A DNA stretch of 48,133 bases from JACQSR01 sp042577505 (GTDB taxonomy: Archaea > Nanobdellota > Nanobdellia > Woesearchaeales > JACQSR01). Where the stretch lies: positions 1 to 48,133 of the forward strand of contig JBHPEA010000008.1 of NCBI GenBank assembly GCA_042577505.1, read 5' to 3'. The position numbers and the translations under genes are program-made. This document shows positions 1-7,464 of the stretch, one piece after another; position 1 is the first letter of the stretch, and every line of letters begins with the position of its first letter. Below the pieces are notes generated by a model that was not told the origin of the DNA, made no database searches, and worked only from the letters and a program-made list of their open reading frames with translations.

Positions 1-1
1 T

Positions 2-145
2 AGTAATTGTAATATGGATGGCAGTAATTTCTCTGCAAGTGGAGTGGGTTCGTTTACATTGAATGCAAATTTGACTGGAATTAATAAAGCGGTCATATAT
101 GGTGGTTGTAAGTTAAGATGCCAAGGTGGAAATTGCATTCGATAA
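2..145 (+). CDS. C-terminal end of a secreted-type Cys-containing protein (partial)
   Basis: An open frame enters from the left edge and stops at TAA 143-145, giving 47 visible residues. They are rich in Ser, Asn and Gly and contain four Cys, ending in a short cluster with Cys at GGCKLRC and GGNC. The composition resembles the ends of the Cys-rich extracellular proteins found later in this window, so an exported protein is likely. The start and any domain lie outside the window, and I do not recognise a family. The frame is on the same strand as the next gene but separated from it by a promoter. Confidence 0.5.
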   Translation, partial: SNCNMDGSNFSASGVGSFTLNANLTGINKAVIYGGCKLRCQGGNCIR

Positions 146-158
146 TTCTATGAATAGA

Positions 159-166
159 TTTATATA
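159..166 (+). promoter_or_regulatory. TATA box of scpA
   Basis: TTTATATA lies about 27 bases upstream of the ATG at 190, the usual archaeal spacing from TATA box to transcription start. No Shine-Dalgarno motif precedes the ATG, so the mRNA is probably leaderless. Confidence 0.55.
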
Positions 167-189
167 GGGCATATGTCTTATTTGATTCT

Positions 190-918
190 ATGCAAGAGAA
201 GATATATCAAATGTTGTTTAACAGCGATGATGTTACTTGGCAGACTATGCTTTACGAGCTTGTAAAGAAAGAAGATATGGATCCTTGGGATATCGATGTC
301 ACAGCTATAACTAAAAAGTATATAGAGATATTAAAAGAATTGAAAGCTCATGATTTTCGTGTTTCTGGTAAAGTCTTACTTGCAGCAGCAATCTTACTTA
401 GAATCAAATCGAATAGGTTAGTTGGGGCCGACTTGGATCAATTTGATAGAATGCTTCAAGAACCGGAAGAAATTGAAGATGTATTAGATACTTATGAAGA
501 TGATTTATACCGAAGAGACGAAGGGAATCCTAATTTAATTCCTAGGACTCCTCAACCTAGAAAAAGGAAAGTGTCTATATTTGATTTGGTTAATGCGTTG
601 GAGAAGGCTTTAGAAGTTAAACAAAGAAGAGTAATACAAAGGATCCCTATTGTGATGCACGCTCCTGAAAAAACAAGAGATATTTCTGAAATAATCAAAG
701 ACCTTTACTTTAAGATCAAGAAAATATTTGGAGTTAAAGGAGTGAAAACTTTAAGATTCTCTCAATTAATTCCAAGTGATAAAAAAGATGATAAGGTCTA
801 CACTTTTATTCCATTATTACATCTTTGTAATCAAAGGAAAGTTGATCTGAATCAGGAAATGCATTTTGGTGAAATAGACGTGGTTCTTAGAGCTGAATTA
901 GAGAAGCAATTAAAATAA
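190..918 (+). CDS. scpA: Segregation and condensation protein A (ScpA kleisin)
   Basis: ScpA is the kleisin subunit that bridges the heads of an SMC dimer and helps compact and segregate the chromosome. The 242-residue product has the family hallmark MDPWDIDV near residues 30-37, followed by the helical N-terminal domain with LAAAILLRIKSNRL. An acidic linker covers roughly residues 85-115. A C-terminal winged helix (about 165-240) contains the typical FSQLIPS and TFIPLLHL segments. Length fits the family (220-270). The ATG at 190 sits about 27 bases after a TATA box, implying a leaderless transcript. The gene ends flush against the convergent glycosyltransferase gene. No smc or scpB is visible in the window. 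Confidence 0.88.
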   Translation: MQEKIYQMLFNSDDVTWQTMLYELVKKEDMDPWDIDVTAITKKYIEILKELKAHDFRVSGKVLLAAAILLRIKSNRLVGADLDQFDRMLQEPEEIEDVLDTYEDDLYRRDEGNPNLIPRTPQPRKRKVSIFDLVNALEKALEVKQRRVIQRIPIVMHAPEKTRDISEIIKDLYFKIKKIFGVKGVKTLRFSQLIPSDKKDDKVYTFIPLLHLCNQRKVDLNQEMHFGEIDVVLRAELEKQLK

Positions 919-2412
919 TTATTTCTTCTTCCAGAGGCAAGGCAAATCTTTTTTGTAATTATTTATGAAATATTTTTTGAAGTCAGGATTTAATCTATCG
1001 ACATATTTATCGTAAATGATAACGTATTTTACATTTTCGTTCCTCATTTTTTCCACTAGGTCAATTCCAAATACATCTTCTCCTTCAATTCTATATATAG
1101 GAAAGTAGTAGGCAGGTACGATTCTAGGTGCTGAAGTGACCCAATAATATTGAACATCCTCATTGAACATATACCCGCCGCAGTTGCTCCAAGAAAACAG
1201 GATTTTGTCACTTCTTTCGAGGTCTTTTAGAACAAAGGTTGTAAATTCTTTTTGAAAAGTTAATGTTTCTTTTGGTTCTAAGGGGGTTTTGTCATAAGAA
1301 TAGAGTATTAAACCAACGAATACCAAAGAAAGTATGAGTAATGTGCCAATGATATGTAATATTTTGCTTTTGTCCATCTTTTTTATTATTCTTATAAGTG
1401 CATAGGAAGCAATTACAGAATTTAGGGGAAGGAATATTATAAATATTTGATTGTAGGATTTGAGAAAAATCATTAAAGTTGTAGCCACAGTAACTAAGTA
1501 AAATAAATATATCTTTTTTTCTTTGATAGGGTCTTTATATATTTTATACGAAATAATAATTATCCCGATAGCAAATAATGCTAAAAAACTGAGCTGATGT
1601 TCATAAAGTGCTTTGGAATATGATATGAGTAAATCATTTTGGAATTCTCCAACTTTGTATATATCTAGCATATAAAAATTTATTAAAAAATTCGAAGAAA
1701 AGAATTGTTTAATTGTTCCAGATATAAGCAGATAGATCAAGAATAATACTGTTGTTGATAAGAAACCAAGGCAAATATTCAGAACTCTTTTGAATTCCTC
1801 TTTTAGGTTCTCTTTAATTAATAAAGGGTACAAAAATAAAAAACTGATTACTACAGCAGGCCCAACTAATGATTTAGTATTAGTAAAAAAAGCTAGGGCA
1901 AATAATGCTCCTGAGACCATTTCATATATTTTATTTCTTTTTTCAAAAAATTTTAATATTAAGTATAATCCTAATAGCCAGAAAACGTTTTGAATAACAT
2001 CAGGTCGCATTTCTATTGCCTTTTCTTGAAAAAAGAATAAAGAAGAAAGAATAGCGCTTGCAGCAAAACCGACAGTTCGTGAGAACAGATTTTCACCAAT
2101 TTTGTATGTCAAGAACAGTATTATTAGGATATAAATGAAACTTGTTAAACGGAAAATGAATAAAGTGTCAAATTCAGGGCTCAAATTGAGTATTTTCCAT
2201 ATTATTACATTGATGAATGGGTATACAGGACCATGATTATCAAAAAAATCACCGTATATAGTTTTTCCATTTAACACATGCCATGTAATATGCATATGTT
2301 GAAGTTCATCATGATCGAATTGGTTATTATATATCCTAAAAAGCATGAAAGTTAGGTTTATTAATATGATGGCCAAGAAGATGTAAGTTAGAATATTACT
2401 TCTCTTTAACAT
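919..2412 (-). CDS. GT39/ArnT-like membrane glycosyltransferase
   Basis: A 497-residue polytopic membrane protein with about ten hydrophobic helices. The first extracellular loop carries DHDELQH (about residues 33-39), matching the acidic catalytic motif of GT-C enzymes of the PMT/ArnT (GT39) group, followed by DNHGPVYP, also typical. A MRPDVIQN segment follows the third helix. Such enzymes transfer a sugar from a polyprenyl-phosphate donor to proteins or lipids outside the cell. The C-terminal 110 residues form a small soluble domain. It is divergently placed from a UbiA-family gene whose relatives make polyprenyl-phosphate pentose donors, so a shared pathway is plausible but inferred. Acceptor and sugar cannot be read from the sequence. 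Confidence 0.75.
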   Translation of the reverse strand: MLKRSNILTYIFLAIILINLTFMLFRIYNNQFDHDELQHMHITWHVLNGKTIYGDFFDNHGPVYPFINVIIWKILNLSPEFDTLFIFRLTSFIYILIILFLTYKIGENLFSRTVGFAASAILSSLFFFQEKAIEMRPDVIQNVFWLLGLYLILKFFEKRNKIYEMVSGALFALAFFTNTKSLVGPAVVISFLFLYPLLIKENLKEEFKRVLNICLGFLSTTVLFLIYLLISGTIKQFFSSNFLINFYMLDIYKVGEFQNDLLISYSKALYEHQLSFLALFAIGIIIISYKIYKDPIKEKKIYLFYLVTVATTLMIFLKSYNQIFIIFLPLNSVIASYALIRIIKKMDKSKILHIIGTLLILSLVFVGLILYSYDKTPLEPKETLTFQKEFTTFVLKDLERSDKILFSWSNCGGYMFNEDVQYYWVTSAPRIVPAYYFPIYRIEGEDVFGIDLVEKMRNENVKYVIIYDKYVDRLNPDFKKYFINNYKKDLPCLWKKK

Positions 2413-2477
2413 GAATACCCTCTTTGTAACTTAAAATAAAATATATTTATAAATTTGACTATAATCACTTTATTGGG

Positions 2478-3377
2478 GTGTTTAACTTGGGTTTATTGTG
2501 GTTAAGATTATTAAGGGTACATCATTGGTCTAAGAATGTTTTAATCATTTTTGGAGCGATTTTAGCCATCTTAAATCAAAATGTGTTTAATTTAGATTTA
2601 TTAATCACTATTCTTTTTCTAACATTAGGAATATGTTTTATTAGTTCTGGTAACTATGTTCTAAATGATATATCAGATAGGGCTGGGGATAGGTTGCATC
2701 CGTTGAAGAAAAATAGGGTTATTGCAAGTTCAGCAATTTCAATAAATGATTCCTATATGTATATGGTTCTGTTCTGGGGGTTAGGTTTTTTGCTTATTAT
2801 TTTTTTTGTTAGAGATTTGATGGGATTTTTAGGTGGTTTAGCAGTGTTATTGAATGGTATTATGTATAATGTTAGGCCAATTAGGTTGAAGGATGTGGTT
2901 TACGTAGATGTTTTTGTTGAATCTGTGAATTCTGTTGTTAGGTTTTTAGTTGGGTGGTTAATCGTTATTCGCGAAATACCTAGTTTTACATTAATGATGT
3001 TCGTTTTTTTATATACTGCAGTCTTAATGTTTTCAAAAAGGTTGGCAGAGTTATCTTATCTTAAAGAGAAGAAAGCGGTTCAGTATAGAGGGGTGTTTAA
3101 TTATTACTCTATTGTTATATTAACTAAAATTGTAATTCTTTCAATTGTTTTAACTGCAATTTCTTTATTCCTTTTGGTTGAAAAATCTCGTTTAGCATGG
3201 ATAATGGTCCCTTTAGTCACTTTGCAGTTGTTGTGGTATTATTATCTATCTAGGAAAGGTGATTTAAGTGTCCAGAAACCTGTGTATATATTTAGGCATA
3301 AACTCCTCTTTGTATATTCTTTAATTGTGTTCTTTATTGGCGCAATTCTTGTGCTTAAATGGATGGGGCTGCCGTGA
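2478..3377 (+). CDS. UbiA-family polyprenyl transferase (DPPR synthase-like)
   Basis: A 299-residue integral membrane protein with eight to nine helices. It has the UbiA aspartate motif NDISDRAGDRLHP (about 63-75), followed by KKNRVIASS. This form resembles decaprenyl-phosphate phosphoribosyltransferases, which attach phosphoribose to polyprenyl phosphate, rather than quinone enzymes. RVHHWSKN near the N-terminus also fits that subgroup, as does RPIRLKDVVYVDV for the second acidic region. The start is GTG at 2478, about 25 bases after a TTTATAAA box near 2448. The last five codons run across the 3' end of the convergent tRNA gene. Alternative: another UbiA subgroup such as digeranylgeranylglyceryl phosphate synthase, less likely by motif. 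Confidence 0.78.
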   Translation: MFNLGLLWLRLLRVHHWSKNVLIIFGAILAILNQNVFNLDLLITILFLTLGICFISSGNYVLNDISDRAGDRLHPLKKNRVIASSAISINDSYMYMVLFWGLGFLLIIFFVRDLMGFLGGLAVLLNGIMYNVRPIRLKDVVYVDVFVESVNSVVRFLVGWLIVIREIPSFTLMMFVFLYTAVLMFSKRLAELSYLKEKKAVQYRGVFNYYSIVILTKIVILSIVLTAISLFLLVEKSRLAWIMVPLVTLQLLWYYYLSRKGDLSVQKPVYIFRHKLLFVYSLIVFFIGAILVLKWMGLP

Positions 3378-3500
3378 TTCGAACACGGGTCAGACGCTTT
3401 TCACCTCACAGATAATATCTTACGGATATCTTCTCAATGAAACCCCGAGCGCCTATGATAGATGCTCCCGCAACTGCGGTCCAAGCTACACTACAGCCCC
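3364..3500 (-). tRNA. Interrupted tRNA gene, two introns; Phe(GAA) or Pro(CGG)
   Basis: Read on the minus strand, the acceptor arms are GGGGCTG and CAGCCCC with discriminator A (3364). The T arm is CCGTG-TTCGAAT-CACGG and the D stem is GTGT/TCAT. The D loop contains a 19-base insert (3462-3480) in a textbook BHB: helix CCGCA/TGCGG, four-base central helix GCTT/GAGC, three-base bulges GGA and ATC. Cutting after the second bulge base restores D loop AGCTTGGCTA. A second insert lies in the anticodon loop. Removing 3404-3447 leaves stem GGCGC/GCGTC, loop TTGAAAA (anticodon GAA, Phe), a 4-base variable loop and a 74-base tRNA. The alternative reading CTCGGGG would give Pro(CGG) but loses base 26. 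The anticodon-loop splice sites lack a clean BHB, so the isotype is uncertain. Both ends overlap protein genes. Confidence 0.78.
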
Positions 3501-4420
3501 TTCTTGATCTTAGTTACAAAAAAGCCCTCTGTATCATTATCTTGTGGCCAAATTCTTAAGCAATTTTTAACATCTTTGTGGAATGTTTTTCCTTCGAATT
3601 CTTGAATGGGGGGGCTTCTGTTTATTTTTAATTCTATCTTTTCAGTTTTTGCGTTATCGTATTTATTGAGAAGGAAGTCAATTACCCCTTCATTCTCCTC
3701 AGGTTCTAAAGAGCAAGTAGAATATACCATTGTTCCGCCATCTTTGAGATTGTTGAATGCTGTATCGATTAATGATTTTTGAACGTTGCATAATCTTCTG
3801 ACCATGTCAGGATTCCAAATCAATAAAGTTTTGTAAGATTTTCTTATTGTTCCAGTTCCAGAACAAGGGGCATCTACTAAAATTCTATCAAAGTCAAATC
3901 CCTTGAAGAATCTCCCTTCCATCATTGTTATGAGGTGGTTTGTCATACCTACTCTTTGGAGATTTATACCCAGGGGTGCTATTCTTGCACCTTTTAGATC
4001 GTTTGCAATCAAAATTCCAGTATTTTTCATCATAGCTGCCATCTGAGTAGTTTTTGATCCTGGAGCTGCGCACATATCTAAAATAAATTCACCTGGTTGT
4101 GGATTTAAAATTAAAGGTGGGATCATGGAAGCAGCTTCTTGTATGTAAAAATAGCCCAAAGTATGCTCAGGAATGTTGCCTACGTCTCTTCTTTCTTTCT
4201 TTTTATGTTCAATCCAGAATCCTTCTTCACACCAAGGTATTTGAGTTAAATTCCATTTTGGCTCTAATCTTTCTTTCAGATTTTTTACAGAAGTTTTAAT
4301 TGTATTTACTCTTATTGATCTTCTAAGGTAAGTTAGAGAAATTTTCTTAAATGGTTCCCAATCTGTGAGTTTTTCGTATCTTTCCTTAAATTTTTCTTTT
4401 ATAATTATCTTTTCTGTCAT
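3491..4420 (-). CDS. NSUN/Trm4-type tRNA (cytosine-5) methyltransferase
   Basis: A SAM-dependent RNA m5C methyltransferase of 309 residues. An N-terminal RNA-binding segment (1-105) includes RRSIRVNTIK. The Rossmann domain follows with SAM motif LDMCAAPGSKTTQMA, motif IV VDAPCSGTGT, and motif VI STCSLEPEENEG. Motif VI supplies the nucleophilic Cys and motif IV the second Cys. Archaeal homologues methylate tRNA C48/C49. The start codon overlaps the stop of elp3 (4 bases), so the two form an operon. The final Leu and stop codons lie inside the 5' end of the tRNA gene on the same strand. The tRNA must therefore be released from a shared transcript or start within this gene. Confidence 0.88.
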   Translation of the reverse strand: MTEKIIIKEKFKERYEKLTDWEPFKKISLTYLRRSIRVNTIKTSVKNLKERLEPKWNLTQIPWCEEGFWIEHKKKERRDVGNIPEHTLGYFYIQEAASMIPPLILNPQPGEFILDMCAAPGSKTTQMAAMMKNTGILIANDLKGARIAPLGINLQRVGMTNHLITMMEGRFFKGFDFDRILVDAPCSGTGTIRKSYKTLLIWNPDMVRRLCNVQKSLIDTAFNNLKDGGTMVYSTCSLEPEENEGVIDFLLNKYDNAKTEKIELKINRSPPIQEFEGKTFHKDVKNCLRIWPQDNDTEGFFVTKIKKGL

Positions 4421-6063
4421 TTGATCTTCTTTGTCATATATGGACCTTCTTTTTTGTAACCAATTTTCTTGAAGTATTCTCTAGCACCGACACCAGATAT
4501 AATAATTATTTTATTTCTTTTGTTTTTTGATATTATTTCTTCTGCAATCCTCATTAGTTCCTTTCCAATACCTCTGTGTTGGAGTTTTCCCTTATCACCT
4601 AGTTTTGTTGATTTTCCATATACCCTGAGCTCTCTTATGAGTGCACTTGTTTTTGTAATTTCTTTTGATAGTGGTTTTGAGGGAAATCTAAGTCTACAGA
4701 AACCTAAAATTGTGTTTGATTCTGGATTAAATGCTTGAATAAAGTGTTCCTTTCCTTTTGAAGCGTTGTATTCTGTGTTTTTATATTCTATCTGATTATA
4801 AGTTTCGTCTTTTTTTGGTTCTCTACATCTTATGCAATTGCAATTTTTTCCGAGTTGCTTAACATATTGTCTTAAGTTGGTTTTATCGACTCCAGCTTCT
4901 GTCATAAAAGTAGGAATGTCTCTCTGAACACGCATGATTCTAATCCATTCCGGTATTATTTTCTTGAATTCATATATGATCTCCGCAGCTTCTTTAGTTG
5001 AAATTGGTTTAAATTTTCCTTTTTTCCAAAGATCATAGAGTTTAGTTCCCCTTAGAACGAGACAGGGATAGATTTTGAACATATCAGGGCGGAAATCTTC
5101 GTTTTTAATATATTCTTTTAAGCCTTTGATATCTCTCTTTTTGTTAACACCAGGTAATCCAGGCATTACATGATATGTTATTTTAAAGCCAAGGTCTTTT
5201 AGGATTTTTGTTGCTTTTATACTCTCTTTGACAGTGTGGCCTCTATTGATATTTTTTAGGGTGTCTTCAAAAGGCGATTGAATGCCTAATTCAATTTTTG
5301 TGCATCCTAGCTCTAAGAGTTTCTTTGCAATAGGTAATGTAGCGTAATCTGGTCGTGTTTCAATGACTAAACTGATACATCTAATATTTGATGTTTCATT
5401 ATCTTCATGTACTTTTAGGATATTGGGTTTTGTCTTTGATTTTTTTTTAAGAATTTTTTTTATAATCTTTTTTTCACGTTCTAAATCATTTACGTCACAA
5501 GGTAGTTCGAAAAAATCTTTGAATTTTTTATCTTGGAAAATGTTTTTTTTATAGAAAAGTTTTGAGAAATCGTTCATTGCTTTGAACGCCTCTAGGATGA
5601 AATCTTTTTGATACTTTTTTGATTCAGCTGGGAAAGTCCCACCCATTATTATTAGTTCTACTTTAGATGGATTATGTCCGAGAAGAATAAATTGTTCTAA
5701 CCTATTCATAGTTTGAAGGTATGGATCGTAATTGTTTCTGATTGCTCTTCTGGTTGCTGGTTCTTTTCCTGTATATGACTTTGGAACATCTCCAAATTCT
5801 GATTTTGCACCACCAGGACAATATATGCATGATCCATGCGGACATTTGCTTGGTTTTGTCATAATTGCGATTGGTGAGACCCCTGAGATTGTACGCATAG
5901 GTTTTGAAAGAATTTTTTCTTCAGTTCTCTGAGAAATTTCAATGTCTGTTGGGATTTTTTTGAGACTGTATTTTTTACAGAGAATTAACTTTATCTTCGA
6001 TATCTCTAATTTTGTAAGTTTCTTTTTTTTCAATATCTGGTTGAATTCTGAATAAAAGTCCAT
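4417..6063 (-). CDS. elp3: Elp3-type tRNA U34 modification enzyme (radical SAM + GNAT)
   Basis: Elp3 builds the cm5U side chain on wobble uridine of tRNA using radical chemistry and acetyl-CoA. The protein has an N-terminal helical region, then the radical-SAM cluster CPHGSCIYCPGG, with the three Cys ligands. TRPDYA and ELGIQS occur mid-barrel. A Cys-rich zinc region CNCIRCREP precedes the C-terminal GNAT domain with acetyl-CoA loop HRGIGKELM. I place the start at ATG 6061-6063 (548 residues) because it lies about 27 bases after a TTTTTAAA box. An in-frame TTG at 6078 is less likely. It overlaps the downstream methyltransferase by 4 bases, forming a tRNA-modification operon. Confidence 0.93.
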   Translation of the reverse strand: MDFYSEFNQILKKKKLTKLEISKIKLILCKKYSLKKIPTDIEISQRTEEKILSKPMRTISGVSPIAIMTKPSKCPHGSCIYCPGGAKSEFGDVPKSYTGKEPATRRAIRNNYDPYLQTMNRLEQFILLGHNPSKVELIIMGGTFPAESKKYQKDFILEAFKAMNDFSKLFYKKNIFQDKKFKDFFELPCDVNDLEREKKIIKKILKKKSKTKPNILKVHEDNETSNIRCISLVIETRPDYATLPIAKKLLELGCTKIELGIQSPFEDTLKNINRGHTVKESIKATKILKDLGFKITYHVMPGLPGVNKKRDIKGLKEYIKNEDFRPDMFKIYPCLVLRGTKLYDLWKKGKFKPISTKEAAEIIYEFKKIIPEWIRIMRVQRDIPTFMTEAGVDKTNLRQYVKQLGKNCNCIRCREPKKDETYNQIEYKNTEYNASKGKEHFIQAFNPESNTILGFCRLRFPSKPLSKEITKTSALIRELRVYGKSTKLGDKGKLQHRGIGKELMRIAEEIISKNKRNKIIIISGVGAREYFKKIGYKKEGPYMTKKIK

Positions 6064-6125
6064 AGACGAGTAGAACAAAATTATGTTTAAAAAGGTAAGC
6101 TTTATATATCATTTATTATTACCGT

Positions 6126-7400
6126 ATGATTATGTCAGAAAATGAAATAAGGGCTTTACTGAAGAATAAGTATTCAAAAATTGTAGATTTCTACTTATTG
6201 AATCCTAACGGTGAGTTTTATGTTAATGAGATTCTTGGAAAGGTGGAGATTTCTCCTCAAGTTTTATGTGAAAGTCTTAAGGAGTTAGAAAATCTGGGGA
6301 TTCTTCTGAGTGAGAAGAAAGCAAATTCTCTATATTATAAACTTAATAATAAAAATCAATTAGTTGGGGTGCTAAAGAAAGTGATGAAGCCAATTACATA
6401 CAAGGATGCTGGAGTTGATATTGATTCTGCTAATGAGTCTGTAAAGAGAATTAAGAAGTTTGCTAGAGATACTTATACAGAAAATGTACTTTCTAATGTC
6501 GGTTCTTTTGGTGGATTGTTTAAGGTAGATGAAGAGAATGTCTTAGTTTCTAGCACAGATGGAGTTGGAACAAAGTTGAAAATGGCTTTTTGGTCTGGAA
6601 ATAATGATACTGTTGGACAAGATTTGGTTAATCATTGTGTTAATGATATTTTGGTAATGGGCGCAAGACCTCTTTTCTTTTTAGATTATATCGGGAGTGG
6701 GAAAGTCAAACCTGGGGTGATTGAAGGGATAGTAAAGGGCCTTTCTATTGCATGCAAAGAGAATGGTTGTGCTTTGGTTGGAGGCGAGATTGCTGAGATG
6801 CCTGGCATGTATAAAGATAATGAATATGATCTTGCTAGTTTTATTGTTGGAAAAGTAAAAAGGAAAGAAATCATTGATGGTTCTAAAGTTAAGATTGGTG
6901 ATGTAGTTATTGGATTGGCATCTTCTGGATTGCATACAAATGGTTATTCATTAGTTTACAAGGTGTTGTTTGATCGCGCACAGCTTAAGTTGGATTCAAA
7001 ACCCAAGGAATTAGATTGTACCTTACAAGAAGAGTTGATGAAAGTCCATATTAGTTACTTGAAACCTGTTTCTGAGGTAATGGATAAGTTTGAAGTGAAA
7101 GCAATGGCACATATCACTGGTGGTGGTTTGTTGGAGAATGTTCCAAGGGTGCTTCCGGAGAATGTTTCAGTTAAATTTGATAGGAATTCTTGGGATGTGT
7201 TACCAATATTCAAATTGATACAGCAGTTAGGTTCTGTTCCTGAAGAAGAGATGTATAGAGTTTTCAATATGGGGATTGGATATTTGTTGATTGTTAAGAA
7301 AGAGGATGCTAATGGAGTTTTAGATATACTATCTAAGTATAAATTCAAATCTCAGGTTATTGGAGAAGTTGTTGAAGGGAAAAAGGAGATATTCCTCTGA
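6126..7400 (+). CDS. purM: Winged-helix domain fused to PurM (AIR synthetase)
   Basis: Residues about 90-424 are a full PurM: phosphoribosylformylglycinamidine cyclo-ligase, the ATP-dependent step making aminoimidazole ribotide. Motifs include YKDAGVDID, SSTDGVGTK, HCVNDILVMGARPLFFLDY, ALVGGEIAEMPGMY, GLHTNGYSLV and HITGGGL. The first 85 residues are unrelated to PurM. They form a winged-helix regulator-like domain, with a recognition helix around ISPQVLCESLKELENLGIL and a wing KKANSLYYKL. The fusion is continuous, with no internal stop or frameshift. The start may be ATG 6126 or ATG 6132; the latter is 26 bases from the TTTATATA box at 6101 and would be leaderless. No other purine genes are adjacent. 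Confidence 0.85.
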   Translation: MIMSENEIRALLKNKYSKIVDFYLLNPNGEFYVNEILGKVEISPQVLCESLKELENLGILLSEKKANSLYYKLNNKNQLVGVLKKVMKPITYKDAGVDIDSANESVKRIKKFARDTYTENVLSNVGSFGGLFKVDEENVLVSSTDGVGTKLKMAFWSGNNDTVGQDLVNHCVNDILVMGARPLFFLDYIGSGKVKPGVIEGIVKGLSIACKENGCALVGGEIAEMPGMYKDNEYDLASFIVGKVKRKEIIDGSKVKIGDVVIGLASSGLHTNGYSLVYKVLFDRAQLKLDSKPKELDCTLQEELMKVHISYLKPVSEVMDKFEVKAMAHITGGGLLENVPRVLPENVSVKFDRNSWDVLPIFKLIQQLGSVPEEEMYRVFNMGIGYLLIVKKEDANGVLDILSKYKFKSQVIGEVVEGKKEIFL

Positions 7401-7464
7401 TTTTAGTAATGTTTATATATTATTGAGATGTAGGTTTAAATTAGTCAAGCTTAGAGGCGTCATT

